A stretch of DNA of 64,000 bases from Cypionkella psychrotolerans (GTDB lineage Bacteria > Pseudomonadota > Alphaproteobacteria > Rhodobacterales > Rhodobacteraceae): the NCBI RefSeq assembly GCF_001294535.1, contig NZ_LGIC01000017.1, positions 1 to 64,000 of the forward strand. Reading direction: 5' to 3'. The translations under genes were made by a program, and so were the position numbers. The notes below the pieces were generated by a model that was not told the DNA's origin, made no database searches, and saw only the letters and a program-made list of their open reading frames with translations. This document shows, in pieces, positions 28,618-37,675 of this stretch. Each line of letters begins with the position of its first letter. Positions within the stretch are counted from its first letter, which is position 1.

Positions 28618-28947
28618 ATGAAAAAGTCTATTTTGTGGGCGGCCAGTCTGGCTGTGTTAAGTCTGGGCGTGGTGCTTCCGGTGATGAGCAGTTTTGCCAG
28701 CGCCGGGCCGATTGAGAATGCGTGCAACCGCTCCGAGCGCAAGGCGGCCAATCGGCAGCTGTGTGCTTGTATTCAGCAGGTTGCCGATATGACGCTGAAA
28801 GGCGGCGATCAGCGCCGCGCGGTGGCGTTCTTCAAGGACCCCGAGAAGGCGCATAAGGTCTGGATGTCGAAAACCGACAGCGATGATGCATTTTGGGAGC
28901 GCTATAAGGCGTTCGGCGCGCAGGCGCAGGCCTATTGCGGCGGCTGA
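28618..28947 (+). CDS. Small exported Cys-containing protein (often labelled arginine transporter)
   Basis: A 109-aa protein with a Sec signal (about residues 1-29, ending ASA). The mature domain begins GPIENACNRSERKAANRQLC and carries five Cys (NACNRS, LCACIQQ, AYCGG), so a disulfide-stabilised periplasmic fold is likely. Homologues in Rhodobacterales are sometimes annotated as arginine transporter without support. ATG 28618 follows GGCAGAGCG. No operon partner lies on the same strand. Confidence 0.75.
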   Translation: MKKSILWAASLAVLSLGVVLPVMSSFASAGPIENACNRSERKAANRQLCACIQQVADMTLKGGDQRRAVAFFKDPEKAHKVWMSKTDSDDAFWERYKAFGAQAQAYCGG

Positions 28948-28961
28948 ACGCGGGCTCAGCA

Positions 28962-28986
28962 GTGGCGGAGTGAACCCCGCCCCACC
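28962..28986. repeat. Short GC-rich intergenic hairpin (copy 2)
   Basis: GTGGCGGAG-TGAA-CCCCGCC, the same repeat as at 28459 with one stem mismatch, directly after the small secreted protein gene and just before the convergent PNPOx-like gene's stop. It could act as a shared 3' structure. Confidence 0.65.
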
Positions 28987-28991
28987 CCTGT

Positions 28992-29660
28992 TCAACGCGG
29001 GCTGACTTTGCCAAAGCGATAGTTCGCCGCATGAGCGGGCAGCGCCAGATCTGGGCTTAGGTTTGGGTCGGGGATTGGTGTGCCCATGCTGAAATCAATC
29101 GGCAGCAGGCCAGCCCAAACCGGGGTGTTCATATCCTCTGGCGGATCGGTGGGCATGCCGGTGCCGATTTTGGCAGAGGCCTCGCTCAGCGGCAGGCTTA
29201 GGATCGCGGTGGCTTTAAGTTCTTGCGTGGTCATCGGGCGCAACTGATCCCAGCGGCCGGGGAACATTTGCTCCATCATCCCGCGCAAAGCCTCGGCTTT
29301 CTCGGCGGAATTGGTCACGGCGCGGGCCTCACCAAACACCATCACCGAACGGAAGTTCACCGAATGCTCCAGCCCTGAACGCGCCAGCACCATGGCATCG
29401 GTCAGGGTGACGGTGACGCAGACCTGCGCATCTTTCGCGGTGCGTTGCGTGCGGCTGGCCGACGATCCGTGCCAGTAGATATGGTCGCCAATGCGCCATT
29501 GCAGGGTGGGGATCACAATGGGCGCGCCGTCTTTGACATAGCCGACATGGGCGACGGGCATTGCTTCGAGAATCGCATCAATCGTGGCGCGGTCGTAGGC
29601 GGCTTTCTCGTGCATACGGCGGGCGCGGCTGCGGTCGGAGGGGGCTTTGGGCTCGGTCAT
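28992..29660 (-). CDS. Pyridoxamine 5'-phosphate oxidase-like FMN-binding protein
   Basis: A 222-aa split-barrel flavoprotein. The N-terminal RARRMHEKAAYDRATIDAIL and the following AHVGYVKDGAPIVIPTLQWRIG match the group of PNPOx-like proteins described as nitroimidazole-resistance or FMN-binding stress proteins. Next come WHGSSASRTQR (phosphate-binding) and NFRSVMVFGEARAV. True PdxH activity is unlikely because the PLP-site C-terminus is not seen. ATG 29660 is the first start after an intergenic repeat; upstream in-frame starts fall inside the repeat. Confidence 0.85.
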   Translation of the reverse strand: MTEPKAPSDRSRARRMHEKAAYDRATIDAILEAMPVAHVGYVKDGAPIVIPTLQWRIGDHIYWHGSSASRTQRTAKDAQVCVTVTLTDAMVLARSGLEHSVNFRSVMVFGEARAVTNSAEKAEALRGMMEQMFPGRWDQLRPMTTQELKATAILSLPLSEASAKIGTGMPTDPPEDMNTPVWAGLLPIDFSMGTPIPDPNLSPDLALPAHAANYRFGKVSPR

Positions 29661-29668
29661 GTCTTTGA

Positions 29669-29755
29669 ATTGCTCTTTTTGAAATACTCCCGCCGGAGGC
29701 ATAGGCGGCTGGCTTGGGGAGCCTCTGGCGGGGATATTTATCACCAATGTGAAAT
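29669..29755. repeat. Inverted pair of GGCGGGRATATTT dispersed repeats
   Basis: A minus-strand copy (GCCTCCGGCGGGAGTATTTC, 29669-29700) faces a plus-strand copy (GCCTCTGGCGGGGATATTTA, 29721-29755). Together they form a long imperfect palindrome between two minus-strand genes. Other copies lie at 43779, 47594, 50984, 51868 and 53021. These look like non-coding dispersed repeats. Confidence 0.7.
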
Positions 29756-29773
29756 GGGTAGGGCAGAGTTTGG

Positions 29774-30325
29774 TTATCGGAAAGCGGGGCCGTGCGACCA
29801 TAGGGTCAGCGACCAGCGGGTGCCTGCAATGAGCGGGGTGACGCGGTGCAGGGTGAAGCTGGGGAAGATGGTGGCGGTGCCGCGTGTGCGGGGGGCTTGG
29901 GTGATGTTGCTGTCGGGGCGCAGTTCCAGCGTGCCGCCTTCGTAGCTGGTGGGATCGGAGAGTTGCACGACGATGGTGAGTTTACGTTTGGCAGCCCAGT
30001 TGCCTGCGCCGATATCGCTGTGCCAGTCGAAATGGCCTTCCCGTTCGGCGGTGTAGCGGGCGACTTGCGGGCTTTCGCCGAAATCGGAAAGATCAAACTG
30101 GAAGGCTTCGCGGTTGGCTTGCGCTGTCAGGCTGATCATGCGCTCAAGCACCCATGACGCTTCGGGGATATCATCCAGCCACGCGATCTCGGCCCGGCGG
30201 ATATTATGGGCGGTGGTGCCGCGCACAAGGCCTGCATCTTTCAGGTGATGCGCTGCGATCAGGCTGATCAGGCGGTCACATTCATCCGGGGAGAGCGCGT
30301 TGGTCAGCGAGATATGCGAAGTCAT
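29774..30325 (-). CDS. 2OG-Fe(II) oxygenase (prolyl-4-hydroxylase-like fold)
   Basis: A 183-aa dioxygenase. The iron site H-x-D lies in HFDWHSDIG and the distal His in FTLHRVTPL. The 2-oxoglutarate-binding Arg follows in AGTRWSLTLW. The N-terminus ALSPDECDRLI is typical of PiuC/P4H-type enzymes. The substrate is unknown; a tetracopeptide or PiuC iron-linked role cannot be decided. It precedes the repeat pair at 29669-29755. Confidence 0.88.
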   Translation of the reverse strand: MTSHISLTNALSPDECDRLISLIAAHHLKDAGLVRGTTAHNIRRAEIAWLDDIPEASWVLERMISLTAQANREAFQFDLSDFGESPQVARYTAEREGHFDWHSDIGAGNWAAKRKLTIVVQLSDPTSYEGGTLELRPDSNITQAPRTRGTATIFPSFTLHRVTPLIAGTRWSLTLWSHGPAFR

Positions 30326-30339
30326 GCTTTGCCTTTTTG

Positions 30340-30362
30340 GGCGGGGCTTTGGGAACCCCGCC
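30340..30362. repeat. Short GC-rich intergenic hairpin (variant)
   Basis: GGCGGGG and CCCCGCC separated by 9 nt form a 7-bp stem between the PCu(A)C stop and the 2OG oxygenase start. It has the same stem as the hairpins at 28459 and 50894 but a longer loop. Confidence 0.55.
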
Positions 30363-30369
30363 TGTTGGT

Positions 30370-30876
30370 TTAATTGACGGGGGCTTCCATCGTGCTGTGG
30401 TCCATGCCGGGCATATCGGCCATCGGAGCCGCCGCCGCATCGGGTTTGCGGGCGTTGTCGACGGGGACATCGACTTTCACCTCGCCCGCCTTCTCGAAGG
30501 TCAGGGTGAGGTGGATCACGTCGCCGTTTTTCAGTTTTTGATGCAGCCCCATCAGCATGATGTGGTCGCCGCCGCGTTTCAGATCGCGACTTTGCAGGGC
30601 GGCGACCGGGAAGCCTTCGGGGACGGCAGCCATGCTCATCACCCCGCCCGCGGATTCGGTGCTTGTGTGCATCTCGACCCGATCGGCCACGTCAGAGGCG
30701 ACGCCGATCAGGCGATCATCGGTATCGGCGTGGTTCATGATCTCTAGAAAGATACCACCGGTGCCGCCGATGCCGCCGCTGGTGCGGGCGTAGGGGTTTT
30801 CGATATGCACACCTTGGTGGGCGAAAGCGGGGGCGGCACACAAGAGGGCTGCGGCGATAAGGGCTTGAAAACGCAT
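30370..30876 (-). CDS. Copper chaperone PCu(A)C family protein
   Basis: A 168-aa periplasmic copper chaperone that loads CuA/CuB sites of heme-copper oxidases. The signal peptide is about residues 1-19 (ending AFA). The copper motif is visible as RVEMHTSTESAGGVMSM and GGDHIMLMGL, matching H(M)X10MX21HXM. The Met/His-rich C-terminal tail (MADMPGMDHSTM) adds further copper ligands. ATG 30876 has AAGGA upstream. It follows a small Cys-containing exported protein in the same direction, suggesting a two-gene copper operon. It could serve the cbb3 oxidase elsewhere in this window. Confidence 0.92.
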   Translation of the reverse strand: MRFQALIAAALLCAAPAFAHQGVHIENPYARTSGGIGGTGGIFLEIMNHADTDDRLIGVASDVADRVEMHTSTESAGGVMSMAAVPEGFPVAALQSRDLKRGGDHIMLMGLHQKLKNGDVIHLTLTFEKAGEVKVDVPVDNARKPDAAAAPMADMPGMDHSTMEAPVN

Positions 30877-30913
30877 GGATTTTCCTTTGCGATTGATCAT
30901 GGGAGAGGTGGGA

Positions 30914-31258
30914 TCAGGCAAAGGATGGTGGGTCGCGGGCGGATTGTTTTGGCGGTGTGGCGGTGCGGGTTTGGGGGGCGTGTGCGGGGCGGGCGCTGCG
31001 GCTATGGGTGGGGGCAGCGGCGATTTGCGGTGGGGATGGCAGCAAAGCCGTGATGGCTGCGGTGCAATCCGGGCAGCGGTGCGGGCTGGGGATCGGTTTG
31101 CCGGTGGCGTCGAGGGTGATGGTGGTCAGGCCGCCGCTGGTGTCGGCGCAGATTTCCATCTGGGTCGCGCCCTGCATTTCGGCGTGCATCACCGCCGCGT
31201 GGACCGAGGTGGTCGCAAGCGTCAGGGCGAGCAGAAGCGAGAGCAGGTGGCGGATCAT
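30914..31258 (-). CDS. Small exported CPxC protein (DUF2946-like)
   Basis: A 114-aa protein with signal peptide MIRHLLSLLLALTLATTSVHA. The mature part has MHAEMQG and a CPDC motif preceded by Cys-38 and His, then a Pro/Ala-rich tail. The layout (His/Met-rich, CPxC, disordered tail) resembles the DUF2946-type proteins often found beside copper genes. Its partner is the PCu(A)C gene 37 bp downstream. A similar protein is encoded at 60514-60885. Assignment to the domain family is tentative. Confidence 0.6.
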   Translation of the reverse strand: MIRHLLSLLLALTLATTSVHAAVMHAEMQGATQMEICADTSGGLTTITLDATGKPIPSPHRCPDCTAAITALLPSPPQIAAAPTHSRSARPAHAPQTRTATPPKQSARDPPSFA

Positions 31259-31335
31259 GGCGCTTGGTTTAGCGCAGGTGATGCTGCGGGGGAAGGCGAC
31301 AGTTTGTCAGCGCCCCTGCCCCGTCGCTGAAAGCC

Positions 31336-31365
31336 AAAAGGCCCCGCTTGTCTCCAAGCGAGGCC
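31336..31365 (-). terminator. Intrinsic terminator of rpmB
   Basis: On the minus strand GGCCTCGCTTG-GAGA-CAAGCGGGGCC forms an 11-bp stem (one G-T pair), followed by TTTTGG. It lies 24 bp after the rpmB stop. Confidence 0.75.
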
Positions 31366-31388
31366 CTGTGACATCAAGCCAAAGGCGA

Positions 31389-31676
31389 TCAGGCGGCGGC
31401 CTGAGCCTTGGCGATCTCTTTTTTGATCTTCAGCGCGTCGAGCGACAGATCTTCGTCCTTGGCTTTCGCCATGAACGCGTCCAGACCGCCACGGTGATCG
31501 ACGGTACGCAGAGCCGCAGCCGAGATCTTCAGCGAGAAGGATTTGCCCAGCACGTCGGAGATCAGCGTCACCTGATTCAGGTTCGGCAGGAAGCGACGAC
31601 GGGATTTGTTGTTGGCGTGGCTGACAGTGTTGCCAGACATCGGGCCTTTGCCAGAGAGTTCGCAGACGCGAGACAT
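31389..31676 (-). CDS. rpmB: 50S ribosomal protein L28
   Basis: A 95-aa ribosomal protein. The family signature [20 protein letters not shown] is followed by [16 protein letters not shown] and the [19 protein letters not shown] segment. The size is typical of alphaproteobacteria. It is a single-gene unit with its own terminator. The promoter must lie in 31677-32070, shared with the divergent RTX gene's upstream region. Confidence 0.97.
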   Translation of the reverse strand: MSRVCELSGKGPMSGNTVSHANNKSRRRFLPNLNQVTLISDVLGKSFSLKISAAALRTVDHRGGLDAFMAKAKDEDLSLDALKIKKEIAKAQAAA

Positions 31677-32070
31677 GGTCTATTTCCTTGTCAGTTTAAG
31701 ACGAAAAGGCAGCCACCCGATGGGTAGCACCCGAATTTGATTTCGGGCATTTACGGGTAATCTGGCGGCGCGTCAAGCGTGCAAGGTGATAAAAGCCCGG
31801 CAAAAGGCCCGATGACCAAGCAGTTTTTGCGGAAAACGCAGCGAAATTCCACAAGTTGCGCAAGGGCTTGTCCCCTGCCCTGCCCGATTCTGGCGGCTTT
31901 GGCCCCAGCTTGGCCTTGCAAGATTTGCGCTTGCGTCACTGATTTATCACAACCCCCTGAGAAAGTTCAGGGAATCCGCCAAAATTGCGCCACAATTTCG
32001 GCTCATTTGACATAATTGAAATGCAAATAGATCCGGGCGCAAGATCCGGGCAAACGAGCAGAGCAGCGCA
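31677..32070. other. Divergent promoter region of rpmB and the Hint-RTX gene
   Basis: About 390 bp without a gene. AT-rich tracts near 31990-32030 (CATTTGACATAATTGAAATG) include a TTGACA-like TTTGACA that could be a -35 element for the RTX gene. No operator or riboswitch was recognised. Confidence 0.4.
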
Positions 32071-35000
32071 GTGGCAAATATTACCGGAACCGCAGGGAAT
32101 GATTCCCTGCTTGGAACGACTCTGTCCGATACCATCACCGGGTCTGGCGGAGACGACACGCTTGACGGCGGCAGTGCCGCTGACACGCTGTATGGCGGCG
32201 ATGGCAATGACCTGCTGTATGGCGGCAATGATCTGCTGCTGTCCGTCGCTGACAAACTTTATGGCGGCAATGGCAATGACACGCTGATCGGCAATGCCGG
32301 GGCGGATTTGCTGGACGGCGGCGCGGGGATTGATACCGCAGATTACAGCAGTTCAGGCGCGGCTGTCACGGTGTCGCTGGCGACCGGGGTGGGCTCGGGC
32401 GGCGATGCAGCGGCCGATACGCTGACCGGCATCGAGAATCTCGTAGGCTCTGCCTATGCCGATAAACTGACCGGAGACGGCGGCGACAACGCGCTTTATG
32501 GTGCCGCGGGGGCAGACAGCTTGGTCGGCGGCGCGGGCAATGACAGCCTATACGGCGGCAATGACAGCGACACGCTGATTGGCGGCACTGGCGCTGATCT
32601 GCTGGACGGTGGCGCGGGTGCGGATGATGTGGATTATTCCGCCTCAGCAGCGGCGGTTAGCATTGATCTGGCGGCGGGCACCGGGCTGGGTGGCGATGCG
32701 CAGGGCGATGTTCTGGTCAGCATCGAGGACGTGATCGGCACCGGCTTTGCCGATACCATCGCCGGATCAAGTGCGGCCAACATGCTATATGGTGCAACGG
32801 GTGCCGACAGTCTGTTTGGTGGTGCGGGCAATGACAGCCTGTATGGCGGCAATGATAATGATACGCTGGCGGGCGGGCTGGGCAGTGACCTGATCGACGG
32901 CGGCTCTGGCACCGATACTGCCGATTATTCAGCCGCGACAGCTGGGGTTGCAGCCAGTCTTACGAGCAACACAGGCACGGCGGGCGAGGCTGCGGGCGAC
33001 ACATTTACCAGCATTGAGAATCTTGCGGGGTCGGGGTTTGACGACACTCTGATCGGTGACGGTAATGCCAACGTTTTGTATGGGGCCGCGGGCAATGACA
33101 GCCTGAGCGGGGCTGCGGGGGCCGACAGCCTGTATGGCGGGCTTGGCAATGACACGCTGATTGGCGGCACCGGCAGCGATCTGCTGGATGGTGGCGCGGG
33201 CGACGATACTGCCGATTACTCGGCCTCGACCAACGCGGTGCAGGTCAACCTGAGCACGGGTCTGGGCGCGGGCGGTGATGCGGGCGGCGATACGCTGGTG
33301 GGCATCGAGAACATCATAGGCTCGGGTCAGGCGGATGTGCTGACCGGCGACGGCAACAACAACGCGCTTTATGGTGGGGTTGGCATTGATAGCCTGTATG
33401 GCGGCGCGGGCGATGACAGCCTGTATGGCGGCAACGACAACGACATTCTGATTGGTGGCGCGGGTGCTGATCTGCTGGATGGTGGCGCGGGTTCGGATGA
33501 TGTGGATTATTCCGTCTCAACTGCGGCGGTTAACATTGATCTGGCGGCGGGCACCGGGCTGGGTGGCGATGCGCAGGGCGATGTTCTGGTCAGCATCGAG
33601 GATGTGATCGGCTCGGCCTATGCTGACACGATCACTGGATCGACGGCGGCCAACATGCTGTATGGTGCGGCTGGGGCCGACCTGCTGGACGGCGGCACGG
33701 GCAATGACATTCTTTATGGCGGCAATGACAATGACACGCTGATTGGCGGCGCGGGCGCGGACAGTCTGTTTGGTGGCTCGGGCATTGATACTGCGGATTA
33801 TTCGACGGCGGGCGCGGGGGTGGCGGCAAGCCTGACCACCAACACCGGCACGGCAGGCGACGCCAACGGCGATACCTTCAACTCGATCGAGAATTTGGTC
33901 GGCTCGGCGTTCAACGATACGTTGGTGGGCGATATCAATGCCAACGCGCTTTATGGCGGCGCGGGCAATGACAACCTGAACGGCGCGGCGGGCGTTGACA
34001 GCCTGTATGGCGGCGATGGCAATGACACGCTGATTGGTGGCGCCGGGTCTGACGTGCTGGACGGCGGCGCAGGCATTGATGCGGCAGATTATTCTGCTGC
34101 GGGCTCTGCCGTTACCATCAACCTTGCCACCAATGTCAACCTTGGCGGCGATGCGGCGGGCGACACGCTGAGCAGCATTGAGGTGGTGATCGGTTCTGCC
34201 TTTAACGACAGCCTGACCGGGGATGCGGGCGCGAACACGCTTTACGGCGGTGTGGGCAATGACACGCTGGTGGGCGGCGGCGGTGCTGATCTGCTGGACG
34301 GAGGCACGGGCACCGATAGCATTGATTACTCGGCCTCCGGCGCGGGGATAACGATCAACCTTGCCACGGGTGTCAACACTGGCGGCGATGCGGCGGGCGA
34401 TACGTTGGTGGGGGCCGAGATTATCATCGGCTCGGGTCTGGCGGATGTGATCATCGGCGACGGGACGGCCAACGTGTTTTATGGCGCGGCCGATGCGGAT
34501 GATCTGGACGGCGGTGCTGGCAACGATTCGCTTTATGGCGGCGCGGACAATGACACGTTGGTCGGGGGTCTGGGCAGTGACCTGCTTGATGGCGGCAGTG
34601 GCATTGATACGGCGGATTATTCAGGCGCAGCGGCGGCGGTTGCGGTCAGCCTGACCACGGGCACCGGCACGGCGGGCGAAGCTGCGGGCGATACACTGAC
34701 CGGGATCGAGAACCTGCTCGGCTCGGCCTATAACGACACGCTGACCGGCGACGGCAATGCCAACGCTTTGTATGGTGGGCTGGGCAATGACAGCCTGAAC
34801 GGCGCTGCAGGCGTTGACAGCCTGTATGGCGGCGACGGCAATGACACGCTGATTGGCGGGGCTGGCGGCGATCTGATCGACGGTGGCGCGGGGATTGATA
34901 CGGCCGATTATGCGTCCTCGACCTCTGGCGTGACGGTCAATCTGGCAACGGGCGTCAACACCGGCGGCGATGCGGCGGGCGATACGCTGGTGGGCATCGA

Positions 35001-37521
35001 GAATATCACTGGCTCGGGGGCGGCGGATAGACTGACGGGCGATGCGGGTGCCAACGTGCTGGATGGTGGCGCGGGCAATGACACGCTGGCGGGCGGTGCG
35101 GGAGCCGATACGCTGATTGGCGGCGCTGGTACCGATACGGCGGATTACTCGGCCTCGGGGGCGGCGGTGTCGGTCTCGCTGACCTCTGGCACCGGCACTG
35201 GCGGCGATGCGCAAGGCGATGTGCTGACAGGGATCGAGAACCTGATCGGCTCGGGCTACAACGACACGCTGATCGGCGACGCGGCCGCAAATGCGTTAAC
35301 CGGCGGCGATGGCAATGACATGCTGTATGGCGCGGCTGGCATCGACAGTCTTTACGGCGGCACCGGCAACGACACGCTGTTTGGCGGCGCGGGCAATGAC
35401 TATCTCGACGGCGGCGCGGGGACCGATACCGCCGATTACAGCGCTTCGACCGCAGCGGTGAACGTCAACCTTACGACAGGCACTGGCACCGGTGGCGATG
35501 CGGCGGGCGATACGCTGGTGTCGATCGAGAACCTGATCGGCTCGGCCTATGCCGATGTGCTGACGGGCAATGCCGGGGACAATTATCTGTCGGGCGGCGC
35601 AGGCATCGACAGTCTCTATGGTGGCGACGGTGATGACACGCTGGCGGGCGGTGCGGGCGCCGATGTGCTGAACGGCGGCGCCGGGATGGACTTTGCCGAT
35701 TACTCGACCAGCAACGCGGCGGTGTCGATCAACCTGAGCACTTGGACCGCACTTTACGGCGATGCGCAGGGGGATCAGCTGACCGGGGTCGATGGAGTCA
35801 TTGGCTCGGCCTTCAACGACACCATCATCGGCTTCAACGATCAGGGGCTGACGGGCGACGTTTACACCAACGTTTTCTACGGCGGCGCGGGCGACGATTA
35901 TCTCGACGGGATGGGTTCGAATGACATCCTATTTGGTGGCGCGGATAACGACACGATCTATGGCGGCACAGGCGATGATGCGAGCTATGGCGGCACAGGC
36001 AATGATGCGATCTATGCCGGAGACGGCAATGACAGATCTTACGGCGATGCTGGCAATGATTTGGTCTATGGCGGCGCGGGCAACGATAGTGCGGACGGCG
36101 GCGACGGCAATGATACCGTTTACGGCGATGCGGGCGAAGATCTGGTCAGCGGTGGCGCGGGCAACGATCTGGTCTATGGCGGCGACGGCAATGACACTGT
36201 CGATGGTGGTGACGGCGATGACGCCGCGTATGGCGATCTTGGCAATGACACCGTGCTGGGCGGGGCGGGCAATGACGCGGCTTACGGCGGCGTCGGCAAT
36301 GACCTCATCTATGGCGGCGATGGCAACGATAGCGTCTTTGGCGATGCTGGCAACGATACCGTGCTGGGCGGCGCGGGCAATGACCTCGTCTATGGCGGGG
36401 ACGGCAATGACAATACCGATGGCGGCACCGGCGACGATCAGGTGTTTGGCGGCGCTGGCAACGACGTGGTCTCGGGCGGCGATGGCAATGACTCGGTCGA
36501 TGGCGGCACGGGCAATGACAGCCTGGACGGTGGCGCGGGCAATGACAGCCTGTATGGCGGTATTGGCAATGACACGCTGTTTGGCGGGCTGGGCAATGAC
36601 ACGTTGGACGGCGGCACTGGCAATGACACCCTGAGCGGCGGTGACGGCAGTGATCTGATCTACGGCGGCGACGGCGGCGATGTGATCTATGGCGGCGCCG
36701 GTGCCGATACGCTGGTCGGTGGCTTTGGCGCCGATACGATCTATGCGGGCGCGGGCGATATCGTCGATGGCGGCACCAGTGGCACCGATTGGGATGTGCT
36801 GGATCTGACCGGACAAGCGCCGTTCAAGATCATCCGCGATCCTGCGAACCATTTGAATGGTGTGGTGAATTTCCTCGACAGCACGGGCCACATCATTGGC
36901 ACGCTGAGCTTCACCAATATCGAAAGCATCGTGTCGTGCTTCACCCCCGGCACGCGGATTGCGACGCCTGCGGGTGAGGTGGCGGTAGAGGCGTTGCGGG
37001 TCGGCGATATGGTGGCAACGCGCGACAACGGCATTCAGGAAATCCGCTGGATCGGCTCGCGCCGGATCACGCGGGACGAATTGCGCGCCGATGAAAGCTT
37101 GCAGCCGATCCTGATCAAAGCCGGGGCGTTGGGGCATGGTTTGCCGGAAACTGACATGATGGTGTCGCGCCAGCATCGGATGTTGATCAGCGGGCCACGT
37201 GCCGAATTGCTGTTTGGCAGCGATGAAGTGCTGGTGCGGGCGCAGCATCTGCTGAGCTTGCCCGGCGTCTCGGTGGCGGAGGTCGAGGCTGTGACCTATC
37301 TGCACATCCTGTTTGACCGCCACGAGGTGATTTTGGCCGATGGCGCGTGGAGCGAAAGCTTCCAGCCCGGCGACCGCACCATGGGCGGCATGGATGCCGA
37401 GCAACGCGATGAGATCTACAAGATCTTCCCCGACCTGGCCGAAGCGGGTCAACTCGCGCGGTTCGAGGCGGCGCGTCCGACGCTGAAATCCTTTGAGGCA
37501 AGGGTGTTGCTGGCGGCCTGA
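32071..37521 (+). CDS. Giant RTX calcium-binding repeat protein with C-terminal Hint domain
   Basis: An 1816-aa, very acidic secreted-type protein. Residues about 1-1280 hold 13 copies of a roughly 97-aa module. Each module has a DYSASxAAVxVNL strand segment, then GGDAxGDTLxxIENxxGS, then Ca2+-binding GGxGxDxLxGG nonapeptides. Residues about 1280-1560 are almost pure RTX nonapeptides (G-G-x-G-N-D-x). From C1623 a Hedgehog/intein-type Hint domain begins ([17 protein letters not shown], then VSRQHRMLI and [12 protein letters not shown]). Such domains can self-cleave at the Cys. The start is GTG 32071, with a weak ribosome site. No type I secretion genes are adjacent. Surface or biofilm matrix function is likely, but the target is unknown. 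Confidence 0.9.
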   Translation: MANITGTAGNDSLLGTTLSDTITGSGGDDTLDGGSAADTLYGGDGNDLLYGGNDLLLSVADKLYGGNGNDTLIGNAGADLLDGGAGIDTADYSSSGAAVTVSLATGVGSGGDAAADTLTGIENLVGSAYADKLTGDGGDNALYGAAGADSLVGGAGNDSLYGGNDSDTLIGGTGADLLDGGAGADDVDYSASAAAVSIDLAAGTGLGGDAQGDVLVSIEDVIGTGFADTIAGSSAANMLYGATGADSLFGGAGNDSLYGGNDNDTLAGGLGSDLIDGGSGTDTADYSAATAGVAASLTSNTGTAGEAAGDTFTSIENLAGSGFDDTLIGDGNANVLYGAAGNDSLSGAAGADSLYGGLGNDTLIGGTGSDLLDGGAGDDTADYSASTNAVQVNLSTGLGAGGDAGGDTLVGIENIIGSGQADVLTGDGNNNALYGGVGIDSLYGGAGDDSLYGGNDNDILIGGAGADLLDGGAGSDDVDYSVSTAAVNIDLAAGTGLGGDAQGDVLVSIEDVIGSAYADTITGSTAANMLYGAAGADLLDGGTGNDILYGGNDNDTLIGGAGADSLFGGSGIDTADYSTAGAGVAASLTTNTGTAGDANGDTFNSIENLVGSAFNDTLVGDINANALYGGAGNDNLNGAAGVDSLYGGDGNDTLIGGAGSDVLDGGAGIDAADYSAAGSAVTINLATNVNLGGDAAGDTLSSIEVVIGSAFNDSLTGDAGANTLYGGVGNDTLVGGGGADLLDGGTGTDSIDYSASGAGITINLATGVNTGGDAAGDTLVGAEIIIGSGLADVIIGDGTANVFYGAADADDLDGGAGNDSLYGGADNDTLVGGLGSDLLDGGSGIDTADYSGAAAAVAVSLTTGTGTAGEAAGDTLTGIENLLGSAYNDTLTGDGNANALYGGLGNDSLNGAAGVDSLYGGDGNDTLIGGAGGDLIDGGAGIDTADYASSTSGVTVNLATGVNTGGDAAGDTLVGIENITGSGAADRLTGDAGANVLDGGAGNDTLAGGAGADTLIGGAGTDTADYSASGAAVSVSLTSGTGTGGDAQGDVLTGIENLIGSGYNDTLIGDAAANALTGGDGNDMLYGAAGIDSLYGGTGNDTLFGGAGNDYLDGGAGTDTADYSASTAAVNVNLTTGTGTGGDAAGDTLVSIENLIGSAYADVLTGNAGDNYLSGGAGIDSLYGGDGDDTLAGGAGADVLNGGAGMDFADYSTSNAAVSINLSTWTALYGDAQGDQLTGVDGVIGSAFNDTIIGFNDQGLTGDVYTNVFYGGAGDDYLDGMGSNDILFGGADNDTIYGGTGDDASYGGTGNDAIYAGDGNDRSYGDAGNDLVYGGAGNDSADGGDGNDTVYGDAGEDLVSGGAGNDLVYGGDGNDTVDGGDGDDAAYGDLGNDTVLGGAGNDAAYGGVGNDLIYGGDGNDSVFGDAGNDTVLGGAGNDLVYGGDGNDNTDGGTGDDQVFGGAGNDVVSGGDGNDSVDGGTGNDSLDGGAGNDSLYGGIGNDTLFGGLGNDTLDGGTGNDTLSGGDGSDLIYGGDGGDVIYGGAGADTLVGGFGADTIYAGAGDIVDGGTSGTDWDVLDLTGQAPFKIIRDPANHLNGVVNFLDSTGHIIGTLSFTNIESIVSCFTPGTRIATPAGEVAVEALRVGDMVATRDNGIQEIRWIGSRRITRDELRADESLQPILIKAGALGHGLPETDMMVSRQHRMLISGPRAELLFGSDEVLVRAQHLLSLPGVSVAEVEAVTYLHILFDRHEVILADGAWSESFQPGDRTMGGMDAEQRDEIYKIFPDLAEAGQLARFEAARPTLKSFEARVLLAA

Positions 37522-37545
37522 ACCAGGCCAAACCACACGAATATG

Positions 37546-37582
37546 AACGCCGCAAGCCGATAGCCTTGCGGCGTTTTGTTTT
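37546..37582 (+). terminator. Intrinsic terminator of the Hint-RTX gene
   Basis: AACGCCGCAAG and CTTGCGGCGTT form a perfect 11-bp stem with an 8-nt loop, followed by TTTTGTTTT. It lies 25 bp after the RTX stop and is a classic rho-independent terminator. Confidence 0.88.
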
Positions 37583-37675
37583 GGCCCGCGTCTCTGATCG
37601 ACATTTACGATCATAAATGCCCAAAGGGCCAACCGATACATCGGCCAGCCCTGAGGTTTTGAGTTGATTTCCCGA

